DNA of 64,000 nt from Atherix ibis (Eukaryota > Arthropoda > Insecta > Diptera > Athericidae), in contig OY282606.1 of assembly GCA_958298945.1 (NCBI GenBank), positions 45,211,920 to 45,275,919 of the forward strand, given 5' to 3'. Made by a program: the position numbers and the translations under genes. This document shows, one piece after another, positions 13,178 to 24,119 of this stretch; positions within the stretch are counted from its first letter, which is position 1; each line of letters opens with the position of its first letter. The notes beneath the pieces are model-generated. The model saw only the letters and a program-made list of their open reading frames with translations, made no database searches and was not told the origin of the DNA.

Positions 13178-14086
13178 TCGGGTTGTTCGAAAAGTAATAT
13201 CGTTTTTTTTTTATAAAAATTAAAAACGATTTTCTCATAGTAAATTAATATTTTATACAATTAAATATTGTCCAGTCTGATCCACTACCCTTTGCCATCT
13301 TTCTGGCAGTAGCATGATTCCACGCTCATAAAATTTTTGTTCTTTGCTGGCAAAAAACTGATCCAAGTGATTTTTAATCTCCTAATTTGAATTAAACGTT
13401 TTACCGTCTAAACAATTTTGCAGAGGCCGGAACAAATGATAATCGGAAGGTGCTAGGTCTGGAGAATATGGTGAATCTCGCAGCATATCCCAGCCAAGCT
13501 CTAAAAGCTTTTGGCGAGTGGTCAAACTTGTATGTAGTTTCGCATTATCCTGTTGGAACACCATACCTTTCCTATTGACATATTCCGGCCATTTTTCTTT
13601 AAGTGAAATTTATCCACCTGATGATAGTATACTTCAAAACTGATCGTTGTATTGCTCGATAAAAGCTCAAAATAATCGATTTCTTTGAAATCCCACCAAA
13701 CAGATAGCATGACTTTTTTTTGATGAATATTGGCTTTCGAAGTGCTTTGAGCCGGTTCATCTCTTCTTTTACGCTACATTGTTGTAGACAAACCATTTCT
13801 CGTCTATAGTGATGATACGCTTCAAAAAGAAATTATTTTTTGGCGTTTGAGAAGCAAATCACAAACGTCAATGCGACAGCACAAATTTTTTTTCTGTAAG
13901 AAGATGAGGAACCCATATGTCGAGCATTGGGATTAAACCTTGCCGTTTCAAATGATCATGAACGGTCGAATTTCATAAATTTAATCTTTCAACGATCTCA
14001 TAAATTATTATTCGCCAGTTTGCATTAATTAATGTCTTTATTGTGTCTTCATCAGCAAATGGAATTACTTTCCGAAGAACCCAATA
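13178..14086 (-). mobile_element. Mariner with both ends, N-terminal region deleted and frames broken
   Basis: Terminal repeats cgggttgttcgaaaagtaat (13180) and attactttccgaagaaccca (14064-14083) lie beside TA. On the minus strand the catalytic half is spread over frames 13599-13796, 13522-13710 and 13382-13564: VWWDFKEIDYFELLSSNTT, then MVFQQDNAKLHTS with the second Asp, then SPDLAPSDYHLFRPLQN with the third. The first-Asp region near 13800 reads as TIDEKW. The sequence reaches the right-hand repeat directly after the linker that normally follows the first helix-turn-helix, so the N-terminal DNA-binding part is missing. It is the same lineage as the partial copies at 1-593 and 48267. Confidence 0.85.
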
Positions 14087-14097
14087 ATTAATATTTA

Positions 14098-14172
14098 GCC
14101 GACCCGCTAGAACAGTCGTTAACGTACTAGACTATCATTCAAGGGGTCATGGGCTCGAATCCCACCGAGGCA
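14098..14172 (+). repeat. tRNA-like sequence, probable SINE head
   Basis: A tRNA-sized segment with an internal pol III promoter pattern: an A-box-like gctagaacagtcgttaacg at 14106-14124 and a near-consensus B box gggctcgaatccc at 14151-14163, with spacing close to that of a real tRNA. A possible anticodon arm (ctaga, loop ctatcat, tcaag) has one mismatch. The acceptor ends do not pair well, so it is not a working tRNA gene. A C-rich run and a T-rich tail follow (14185-14240), as in tRNA-derived SINEs. It starts about 10 bp from the end of a mariner. Confidence 0.55.
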
Positions 14173-15333
14173 TGATTCTACGCTAATTCTCAACCCCCCC
14201 CTCTCCTTCAAAACAAAAGTTTTTATTTGTGTGTACTTTCATTGTTTTATTCAACAATCTTTTTGTTGCAGCCCTTATCCCCCAAACTCAATCTGAGCTA
14301 ACACGATTACTTATTTGAAGATACATTTTCTGATATTTTAATTTCGTAGAATTGTTCTTGCAATAATATTATAGCAGTTTTTCCAAAGATTTTTCATTTT
14401 ATCTGACGAATAATAAGAGAAAAAAACACCTATAATACAATAGCTAGAAACTTTTCATGAATAAGTTACTTTTTTTCAATGAATCTTATCTGAAATTGTA
14501 CTTTTTGAAATAGAGCTTGCGCAATTTTGTTGCAAAGAAAACGTGATATATTACAGCAATTTCTATTTCTACCCAATCGGTCCAGTCATCCTTATATCCA
14601 TAACGTTCAGTTACAAAGAATTAATCCTTCGTTTTTGTACATGTTCGAAAGGGTATTTATCAGGCTGAATCCCTTGAACTGAATCTTTTTCATTTGCAAA
14701 ATGTTGTAAGCAATAATTCATTCTAGTTGCTTGGATTTTATTGTGATTTTTCTCTGATTTCATCAAAACTTTAAATTAATACATCTTATATCAATTTTAG
14801 TTTGACTTTTTTTCATATTTTATTCTATGTTTAACTGAGAATAAATTATATAAAAAAATATTTTTAGCGAGTATAAAAATTGATATTTCAGAAGAATTTA
14901 TTAGGAATTTTCAAATAATGGTAACGACAGTTCCTAGACTATCTAGTTTTTGTACAATATATTATCTTAAAAAAGGGGTATTAGTTTGCGTTCGAATAAT
15001 TTAAATACTAGAAAATATTACTTGGAAACTTCAATATGCAAATAATTTTATATTATTTTTCATATTTTTCAGCGAGTCGAAAGAAATCTAATAAAAATAC
15101 ATTAGTACTAATAGCAATTTACCGCGTATAACAAGAGTATGCGGTATTTACTATTAGTTGAGAAAAAAAGGTTTCAAATATGATACACGTGGTAATTTAA
15201 TTTATTGCTAGGACTTATAGAACTTAGCCTCGCGAGATTAATTTTTGATAATTTTTATTAGTTTTTATAAGCTTTTTTACAAATTGAATTCTTATTTTAT
15301 TGAAATTTTATTGCTTTTAACTCATTGTAATTA
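14173..15333. other. AT-rich stretch without recognised genes
   Basis: After the C-rich run at about 14187-14200 the sequence is AT-rich with no convincing frame, repeat or transposon end until the mariner repeat at 15334. Confidence 0.5.
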
Positions 15334-16567
15334 CCAGGTGTATAAGCTTAAATCCGCTGTTTTTTAATCAAAAAATACATGTTTTTTTCATAGAAAGCAA
15401 AAACAAATTTATACAAAGTGCTTGCCCTCGCTAGCTACACATATTTCCCATCTCTCGGGCAATTTGTGGATACCACGCCAAAAAAATTCCTTCTCTTTCG
15501 AAGCAAACCACTCATCAAGCCATTTTCGGATGTTTTCGTAAGAATCAAAGTGCGGCTCAGCGAGCGCGAGGCCCATCGACGCAAACAGTTGGTAGTCGGA
15601 ATGGGCCAGGTCTGATGAATAAGCGGGGTGGAGTAGCACCTCCCAGTTGAGTGTCTCCAAGTAGTTTCGTACCATTTTTAACGTGTGTCTTTGTTGATAA
15701 TCCGTCCTTTTTCCATTCAAAGCACAGTGCAATTTGATCAGTTATTGGTGGTAGCGGTGGGCATTGACAGTTTCACTAGGTTTCAGCATCTCATAGTAGA
15801 CAATACTCTGCTGATCCCACCAAACGCACAGCATCTTCTTCCGCCTCAAGCGATTTGGTCTTGGGGAAGATGTTGATGGTTGGCTGGGATCAATCCACGA
15901 TTTCTTGCGTTTAGGATTCTCAAAATATATCCACTTTTTATTGCCTGTCATAATCCGATGCAGGGACGACTTTCTTTTTTGTCAGGCGAGCAAGATTTTG
16001 CATGTGTTTTGACGTCGCTCCATCTGCCTATCGTTCACTTTATGCGTTAACCATTTTCCGATCTTTTCAATATTCATCATAGCACGCATACGCACAAAAA
16101 TAGATGGTTGAGTATCACCCAATTGCTGCGCGAGCATTTTTTGGTGATTGGGTATCGTCTTCGTTTAAAAGAGCCTGCAATTGATGATCCTCCTAGGTCG
16201 ATTTTCACGCTTCTTGTCTCACAAGTTAAAATTGTCGTCTTTGAACCGATAAAACCAATCTCGGCACGTTATTTGCGATAAAGCACTGTCACCATATGCC
16301 TTTATAAGCATTTGATGCGATTCAGCAGCCGAATTCTTCAAATTGAAGCAGAACAGCAGAGCTTCCCTCATATGCTCTTTTTCTGGCACAAAACTAGACA
16401 TGATTACGAAAGGAAAAATGTATGTTATTGTACGAAATTGCTGACAATGTACACTGATTAATGTTGATAAATGTCAAACTCATAAAAAAAAGTATGGCGT
16501 GCCCATGGTAGCTTAATACGCTCACTCACGCCATCTATGACGAAACAGCGGATTTAAGCTTACATCT
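15334..16567 (-). mobile_element. Full-length but decayed mariner, CCAGGTGTATAAGC ends
   Basis: Inverted ends ccaggtgtataagcttaaat (15334) and aaacagcggatttaagctta (about 16543-16562) flanked by TA enclose 1,234 bp, a normal full mariner length. On the minus strand the N-terminus reads MSSFVPEKEHMREALLFCFN (from 16401), then WFYRFKDDNFNL. After a gap comes TGNKKWIYFENPKRKKSW with the first-Asp position changed to N, then MLCVWWDQQSIVYYEMLKPS, and finally LLHPAYSSDLAHSDYQLF and the C-terminus KLPERWEICVASEGKHFV. The central HDN motif is disrupted and several frameshifts are present, so it is dead. It is a different lineage from the other mariners here, judged by its ends and N-terminus. Confidence 0.88.
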
Positions 16568-16582
16568 TATCAGATAGGACAA

Positions 16583-16800
16583 ATAGGGAACCCGCGTGCT
16601 GGAAGCGTATCCATCACCAAGCGATACGTTGACTGAAGAACCATGAGTCGCCTTGTGATGACGGTTTAAGTAAGAAGGCAACAAACTGTACCAAACGGTT
16701 CATCAATTAATGGTCTAAGTATGGGATAGCGAATTAATACCTAATGACTGGTATATTGGCGTTATCAGCTTCATACTCAAATAAAAGGTATTGCAGAGTG
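16583..16800 (+). repeat. Dispersed repeat matching 48070-48262, probable LINE tail
   Basis: Words such as atccatcaccaagc, aatggtctaagtatg, cgaattaata and ttcatactcaaa recur in the same order at 48070-48262, where they follow an RTE-like endonuclease fragment. I read this as a second 5-prime-truncated copy of that LINE. The match is imperfect and old. Confidence 0.45.
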
Positions 16801-17179
16801 TACCAATTATAGAAGTTAGTGGCAGTCCAATGTGAAGTGTAACTTCTTTGTTAATGTGCACTTTTTAAGTAAAAACGGTCACTCACAAATATATGTCTCC
16901 AGGCTCCTACTTTTAATCCTGTCAAAGGAAATTGTCTAATTTATTTGTGAAGCGAAATTGCCATTTTTAGAATATGAATTGGATATACTACCCTCCACCA
17001 TAATTTTCTTTATCTATACAGATAATACTAACCATACTATAATAACAAATAAAATCCAGAACTACTCTGCTAATAAGATACATTTGATAATGATTCCTTT
17101 GACATTTACTTATTCTAATAGCATATCTAAATTAAATAGAATAGTTACTATTTAATCCCTTTTGCCAATACATATGAAA
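16801..17179. other. Short non-coding stretch
   Basis: AT-rich. A 65-codon frame at 16958-17155 has no recognisable feature. Nothing else is seen. Confidence 0.45.
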
Positions 17180-17990
17180 CATGAATATGCCAAATTTCAT
17201 AGAAGTCGTGACACTAAAAACTGGCCGTTGATATGTGTATGTGCCAGCGGCCACTTCATAGCACTACGACCGTGAGACCATTTGGCAACTTCGTAGGACG
17301 TGTGGGAAATCATCTTAGAGAGACTGGTCTGTGGTTAGTAGGATAGAATATTAAGAATTTTGTTATATTTTGTGGAGTAGATTAGTATGTTGTATAATTT
17401 TAAATATGGGACTAGGGAATGGAGTTGTTGCGTCGAGGAGCTCCAGAATGGGAGAAATCCTGCTCGCGAAGTAATTCTTGGTTATGTGGCATTCCTGTAG
17501 ATTATGGATGATAGTGAAATGGGTACAACAGGATTGGCATAAGGGACGATTGGAGTTACCAAAAAGGAAGTTATAGAGCAGTATATCAAATCCGGATTCT
17601 GAGGAGCTTCCGCGACCAGAATTTCAGTACGGATGTTGAATACACTGGTTTATTAGTGGTTATCCAATGAGTCGATAAAAATGAGTCGTTATTGGTCCAG
17701 TTATCGTATCTGCGGATGGCTAATGGTGTTAGTTGCCATTCTGTTAGTAGGCGAGGCAGATTGGGAATGACTTTGATCACTGGTCAACGGAGTGTTTCTC
17801 CAGCCAACTTATCAGCACTTTCATTACCCACAATTGCTAAGTACTGGGTCACTCGACGGGCCACAATTAGCTTTAAGGGCGGCAAGGCTGTCGCTAAAAA
17901 TAATAACGCTTTGTTGGCTGGGAATATGGGTCGTAATTTCAATTGCCATTTTGATGGCTCTCCTGATACATATTTAAAAGAGCTTTAATA
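17180..17990 (-). mobile_element. Antisense LINE remnant with RNase H motif
   Basis: Read on the minus strand, about 17940-17850 gives VIIFSDSLAALKAN. FSDS with the following hydrophobic residues is the second-strand Asp motif of the RNase H domain found after reverse transcriptase in I-, R1- and Jockey-type LINEs. The rest (17586-17780 and onwards to about 17200) has the base composition of coding DNA but several stops. The segment is probably the 3-prime part of a long-dead LINE. A similar RNase H motif occurs at about 20900. Confidence 0.5.
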
Positions 17991-20339
17991 AGATAAAATT
18001 ACAATATACCTGAAACACATAGCCGGAATTCCCTTTACTATTAAAAGAGGACTGATAAAAGAATTTACAAAATTCACAAAGAATTTACAAAAATTCACAA
18101 ATGAATAAACTGCAACTGACTTTTATTTTATGCAATTTTAGGAAAAATTTTAAAAAATTAGGTTTGAAGATTGTGTCCCAATTAAATAAGCTTCGAAATA
18201 CCTGCGTCTAGAACTCAGACGTAACTAGTTCAAATCCAGTAAGTCATATAGACAGAATGTCCTTCAATTGTTGCCCAGAATTTATATTTTACTACAAATA
18301 TTACTAAAAATAAATTAAAAATATTCTCTTAGAGATTCATAAGTTTTGGAAAATTTTCTGAATAAAAAAATCAACTCACTCTATTATGTATCCTTCTATA
18401 TTTATAAAAAATAGAAAGGATGCATTCTATTGAAATATAACATTTAAAATAGGGTGGTTTTTTGAAGGTTAATCCCATTAAAAGTTATTTATTCTTAATT
18501 TACTACCGAAATATGATCTTTATTTATATTTTGGAAAGATTTGGAGGTGATTCCTATCTATTTCCATAATACTTTCAACTAGTTAAAAAAGATTCATTTT
18601 CTTGTTCTAGTTTAAATCAATTTTACCATATACTAGCGTATAAATAAAACGAAATATTCTTCCTGATAAGAAAATACTATTAAATTTTTCAAAAACAATA
18701 CTCTTGTTAATCTAATGGCAGTTGCCTACATTTAATAGGAAAAATTTGTGTAGATATCCATGCGTTGCCGTAGATATGAAAACGTTTTCCATTTTCCATT
18801 TACTTTTCGTTTTCAGTATATTTTTTAAGCGATCGAATTTGCATTTACCTCCCATTGGAATTGTATAAAAACATTAGATTTGAAAATATATTGGAACATA
18901 AAAAGTATCTTTCTTATCGTCGTGCTGTGGGTGGGAGTAAAACATTGGTGCTCTGCACGGTACAGTATCGTACACAACCATAAGTACCAAATGTTATTTT
19001 GATACTACGTGTTATCATTTTATGAGAAATTCTTTCAATATTGTCCAAAATAAAGGTGACTTAAAAAAAAATTTGGAATGAATAAAAATTATCAGAAAAA
19101 TATCGAAAATGTGACAAGAACACTAATGGTTTTAGATGAGACTGAATGAAATGCCGAAAAAAATATGGTAATCGTCTATGATTAGAAACGTAAAGGAAAT
19201 CGTATTTTGCAGCCAGCAATTGTAATCGTATTCTTTGAGAATATCAATAGATTTGGTGACAAAGCTGAGCATTTCTGTCAATTTCAAAAATTTTCAATCT
19301 GCACTTGATTTGCTTCTTTTACTCTTTTATCAAATTCAATTTCACTGGAAATATGGATGAGTTTATTGCATACAAAAGACTCCAAATAACGTTTTTATTA
19401 CTGCAGTCTTTCAATATCTTATATTTTTTTTAAATATAAATTATATGTTCCATTTTTTACACAGACAAATCCTTTACATTTATAATATCCGATATTATAG
19501 TTGTGAAGAAACATTTACAGAATATACACTGCTCATAGATATGAGTGGCTCAAAGTATAAAAATCTTCCTCATCGTATAACAAAATAGCAATTATTTTGG
19601 CACGTTACAAAATCGAATGTATTTTTTATGTCATTCGTATTCAATTCTACGAAATGTTTTCTTTGAAGGCATATTTTTTCAATCAATGTTTCAATTTAAA
19701 ACATTCTTAACATTTAATTTATTCAGAACAACATAAGTAAGTGGAAATATCTGACAAAACTTTTTTATGTTGCAGAGTTGAAAGTGAGCGCTTCTTGCTT
19801 TCCATCCCCTATCGGCTGTAAACAGATTATCAGTTGGTACATTGAGGATTTCAATCATGATTTGGCTATATTAGAACATTTTGTACAAGAAATAAAATGT
19901 CTTATTTTTTCCATCAGCTTCTTTTGCGGCTAAATTGATAAAATTCTAATAAAATCAAACGCTAACAAGACAAAATCCAGTACGAGGCTATCTTAAATTT
20001 ATTCTTAAAAATGTTAAGAGAAATTATTATTATTCCATGGAAGCTAAAATATATTTTACGAATATTTATATATACGGAGACTGTATTATATCTCCGAATA
20101 AGAACTTATTTTTTGATGTCATATTCTTAGAAGGACAATTTGAACCCTCTGAACCAAAATGATGGTGCGAAGAAATTATTGGACATTTTACAAACAAAAG
20201 TTATAATCATATGAGAAAAGGGATTTTCTACTATGTAAAAGGATATCATATACAAAAAATGATCCTATTAATGTATATGAGTAGAAGAGGAAGAAAGCAC
20301 TTATTTAAATAATGATGATGTGAGTTAAAGCAAATTGTT
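17991..20339. other. AT-rich non-coding stretch
   Basis: No gene recognised. The only structured piece is the tRNA-like half at 18205-18240, listed separately. The rest is AT-rich with short frames only. Confidence 0.5.
18205..18240 (+). other. tRNA-like anticodon and T arms (pseudo-tRNA or SINE piece)
   Basis: CGTCT, loop AGAACTC, AGACG forms a perfect 5-bp stem with a 7-base loop. Three bases later ACTAG, loop TTCAAAT, CCAGT resembles a T arm with one mismatch and a correct T loop. The upstream half does not fold as a D arm and acceptor stem. It could be a decayed tRNA, a SINE head or chance. Confidence 0.3.
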
Positions 20340-20950
20340 TTTATGTTTTTTTATGGAAGGTCTTCATATCACTTGGGAGTTATCAGTGCCAGGTTTTATA
20401 ATAAAATTGGTCGATAGTTAGTTGGGGAGAATAATTAAAAGTTCTTAAATTTTATAGAGCATATTAGATTTTTTTTAGAAAATTAAAGAGGGGACTTAGT
20501 AAGGAGTTGTTTGGTCTAGGAGGCTTACAATAGAAGGAATATTTTTCGAAAAGAAAGACTCGATTAAATTATATTCATTTCAAATATGGGTAATAGTCGG
20601 AAGATTTTGGATGGCATGACGGTTGATGTTGGTTTTCTAACCGAAAATTATTAGAAAGCTCAGGTTTTACCGATGTGCGAAAAGAAATCATTCACTGTTG
20701 GTCCAGTCTTTTTGTATAGGCTTGGCTAAAGCCATTTAGTTACTATATAAGGCAAGTTCGAAATTTCCGCGGAAACAGGATGGTGGAGGTCCTCTTCAGT
20801 GAGTGGATCCCAAAGCAGCTCAACACCTGTGTTGTTAAGCGGGTTATGTCGGATGCCATTGAGAATCCTGTCAACTGATGAGCAACGCACGAATAACCTC
20901 GAAGATTGCGAGACTGTCGCTAAAAATTATTGTACTACGATGAGTATCTT
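20340..20950 (-). mobile_element. Antisense LINE remnant, RNase H motif
   Basis: Minus-strand reading near 20930-20890 gives TIIFSDSLAIFEVIRA, the same RNase H motif as at 17180-17990 with a similar nucleotide context (agactgtcgctaaaaattat against ggctgtcgctaaaaataata). The rest is broken by stops. It is a second, separate dead copy of a related LINE. Confidence 0.45.
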
Positions 20951-22125
20951 TATATGATTAACAAAATTAAATTTAACAATTTTAGGTGTGTCAGTTTTAT
21001 ATCAATTATCAAAGGTAAAATGATCAGCCATTTTTTCTCCTTTCTGTCTTCTCTTTAAGACAGAAATGTAAGAAGCTTTTAATATGGGTATTTATTTTAA
21101 TCTTTGCATAAGCTTCTATTGCAATTTCTTTTGGTTATTATATGATATTATTATTATTAAAAGTTCTTAAAGTATATAAAAATTTTATCACCTGCAATCG
21201 GTATATTCTCTTCGTAAATTCGTGCATCAGAATTGCTTTACAATGTCAACTGGAAACCTAAATCTTGCAAAAAACGTTGTATCGCACGTTTAATATATTT
21301 CATTGCTTCCATTATTTCGTTGTTATCTAAAACAAACAAAAAACTTTATTACAATACTATAAATAGATAAAGATTTGTATGGTCACCTTCACCGAAAACT
21401 ATTCGGATTACAGATAATTTACAAAATTTTTTTACTACTAATTAAACAGCTTGCATTTGTTATTCAGATTATTAAATACTATAGTTTTGATGGAATAATT
21501 AATGAAAGGTAAACAATATTTCTTTAGAGAATTTAAAAAATTTTCTACGACCCCAACAATTTTTATGTATTTCCTTAAGTTATTCTTAATTTCTATTTAA
21601 TATCTGCTACACAATATGAAACAGTATAAGAACATTAATGGTTTGTAGAACCAACTTTGGAGAACGGGGATGTATTTTTTTTAAATATTGGATGCAAAGA
21701 ATGAATTTTTGTGGATTGTTAATTTAGCTGTGATATTAACGTAAGTTGCAGCATGGAATTGTTGACCTTATTAAGGACAGGAAGGTACACAAGTCTGTCC
21801 GCAATATATAGAAAATATTGGGGTCTGTCCGCAATTTTGGGTAAAGGTTCTTTTATAAATTATAGATGTATTATTTACAAAGTTTTAAAACTTTGAATAT
21901 AATTAGATTTTTTTAATTTTAACAGTAGTAAATATAATGTTTGGGTGGGAAATGCTTTGATAGTGGCGAAATGGGTTAATTTTCTATTTTATCGAAGTAT
22001 TATTTATCTTCTATGTATTGATGAGCAGTAAACTTTTTACCTAAATATTACTATCTGCTTATCAGTTTAGGCATAAGATTGAGTATTTTTTATTTTCGGT
22101 TTAGACATAAGATTGAGTATTTTTT
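20951..22125. other. AT-rich non-coding stretch with a short direct duplication
   Basis: No gene recognised. Just before the mariner, ataagattgagtatttttta occurs twice (about 22074 and 22107), a small direct duplication touching the element. Confidence 0.5.
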
Positions 22126-23044
22126 ACAAAAAGTATCGCGAATTTTGAATTTCCGCGGGTTACGTACTCGTATATTCGATTTTCGAATTTTATGGCGTTA
22201 TATTGATACTCATGTCTCTCACTTATGCCAATAAGTTCGGCCATTTTGAATGTTCAGTTAATTTTTGACAGCTGCTTTGCTTGCATGTGTTTTGGCTCGT
22301 CTTCGATTTTTGCCTATTTTCGACCACAAACAGCATCGCATTAACATTGCTAAGGAGCTGTTGGACTCTGTCCGCGACGACCAAAATTTGCTCCAGAGGA
22401 TAATAACTGGTGACGAATCATGGATTTATGGTTATGACGTGGAAACCAAAGCTCAATTATCCCAATGGAAGCTGCCGCACGAGCCAAGACCGAAAAAACG
22501 GCGCCAAGTTCGGTCGAATGTGAAGGTTTTGCGTACAGTTTTCTTCGATTGCAGGCACGTGGTGTATCATGAGTTCTTGCCACAGCGTATAACGGTCAAT
22601 AAGGAATATTATCTGCAAGTTATGGGCAAGTTGCGGGAAGCAATCCGCCAGAAACGCCTGGATTTGTGGAAGAACAAAAATTGGCTTTTGCACCATGATA
22701 ACGCCCCAGCTCACGTATCGTTGTTTGTGCGCGAATTTTCGGCTAAAAACAATACAATAATAATACCGCAGCTACCGCATTCCCCAGATCTGGCCCTGTG
22801 TGACTTTTTCTTGTTCCCGAAACAGATTATTTGATCCATTTTTTGGAATGGGCGAAAATCGAAGACGAGCCAAAACACGTGCAAGCAAAGCAGCTGTCAA
22901 AAACTAACTGAACATTGAAAATGGCCGAACTTGTTGGCATAAGTGAAAGATTTAAGTACCAACATAATGCCACAAAACATTGAAAATCGAATATACGTAA
23001 CTCGTGGAAATTCAAAATTCGCGATACTTCTTGAACAGACCTCC
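22126..23044 (+). mobile_element. Foldback mariner derivative with about 190-bp inverted arms
   Basis: The core frame 22265-22834 encodes the catalytic part of a mariner transposase without its DNA-binding half: FDHKQHRINIAKELLDSV, IITGDESWIYGYDVETK (Asp 1), WLLHHDNAPAHVS (Asp 2), LPHSPDLALCDFFLFPK (Asp 3), then a stop. All three catalytic Asp residues are present. Instead of the normal C-terminal end, the sequence after 22850 is the reverse complement of the first 190 bp (22126-22314), including the segment ggctcgtcttcgattt. The element is thus a large inverted repeat around a transposase core. The right end (cttgaacagacctcc) is the family repeat; the left end has lost its first bases. Confidence 0.9.
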
Positions 23045-23052
23045 TATATACC

Positions 23053-23176
23053 AAAATTATCTCTAATCTATTATTACGTAAATTAAATACTAAAAAACAG
23101 TAAATTTTATATACAGGTATAAAATTTACTGTTTTTTAGTATTTAATTTACGAAATAATAGATTAGAGATAATTTT
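23053..23176. repeat. Long near-perfect hairpin (foldback or MITE-like)
   Basis: About 57-bp arms, starting aaaattatctctaatctatt on the left and returning as its complement on the right, with one mismatch and a 2-base bulge near a very short loop at about 23115. It begins 9 bp from the end of the foldback mariner. It has no coding content. Confidence 0.85.
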
Positions 23177-23317
23177 TTTTAAACGGTTCCAATATATAAA
23201 TATTACTACAATAGCAAATGCAAAAGAATAAAATTACTTACACATATAAAAGGATTATGATGGCAGATTGAAAGAATGTAACATAAATTTTATTTTTTTT
23301 TATTTTTACAGATATTT

Positions 23318-23395
23318 ACAACTATTAATTTACTATAAGAAAATTGTATTTCAAATTACTTTCCGAACAACGAAATTACTTTCCGAAAATAAGCG
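23318..23395 (+). mobile_element. Relic of mariner right end, terminal repeat twice in tandem
   Basis: ttactataagaaaat at about 23330 matches the 3-prime non-coding end of the mariner at 1-593 (ttactataagaaaaatg). It is followed by aaattactttccgaacaac and again gaaattactttccgaaaat, so the terminal-repeat motif occurs twice, head to tail. No coding sequence is attached. Confidence 0.55.
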
Positions 23396-23572
23396 ACGTA
23401 CGCTGACAGGGTACTGACTAATTACTGAGTAACTGCATTTCTGTATGGGGAACGCGTATTCAGTTGGAATTTTTTTTTGCCGGGTCAATGTCAATTGCCG
23501 TTGTTTTCGTCGGTTATTTCCTATCTTTTGCTTTTTAATAAGAGTTGTTTTTAAAAAATTGGGCATCTTACC

Positions 23573-24118
23573 TCAATTTTGTAAAACTATAAATACGAGT
23601 AGTTTTAGTTGAGATAACATTTCTGCAATTTCGACAGAACATTTCATGAGCAACTTTAGTTGCACTGCTAATTTGCCATAGAGCAGACTTAACAGCAAAT
23701 TGGTCTTCCATGCCACTATAAATCTTGAAACCATCGTTGTATCATTGGTCTTCCATGCCACTATAAATCGGTGCCAAACTGTATCAAAAGCTTGACTTAT
23801 ATCAAGAAACACACAGGGACAGTACTCTTTTTGTTTCTAAAGGGGATGCAATGAAATCGACAACTCGATGAAACTGCTGGGTAGTGGAGTGTTCGGCGCG
23901 GAAACCAAATTGGTGATTAGGAATTAAATTTGAAGATTCAAGTAGAGGATGTAAGCGGCGAAGGGGGATTTTTTCATAGATTTTTGAGAGTTTTAGAAGG
24001 AGACTTATTGGCCTGTAGGAAGTGGGGCGGTTTATTGGTTTATTGGGCTTAGGGATCATTTTAATGATTGCAAATTTCCAGAAGATTGGGAAATGTGTTG
24101 TTCTAAGAATGGAGTTAT
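23573..24118 (-). mobile_element. Jockey-like LINE, reverse transcriptase part (3-prime half, split by mariner)
   Basis: Minus-strand frames 23802-24059 and 23573-23812 encode a reverse transcriptase: IPKPNKPINRPTSYRPISLL is the classic region before the palm, HQFGFRAEHSTTQQFHRVVD follows, then FLDISQAFDTVWH, which holds the first catalytic Asp of motif A. After that the frame degenerates through a direct duplication (tggtcttccatgccactata at about 23700 and 23747), and the FADD-type catalytic motif is not found. The element continues at 25378-26358; the mariner at 24120-25377 is inserted at a TA between them. It is non-functional. Confidence 0.85.
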
Positions 24119-24119
24119 A

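Noticed and set aside
17692..17988. 98-codon plus-strand frame as a gene
   Set aside because: The opposite strand carries an RNase H FSDS motif of a LINE, which explains the composition better.
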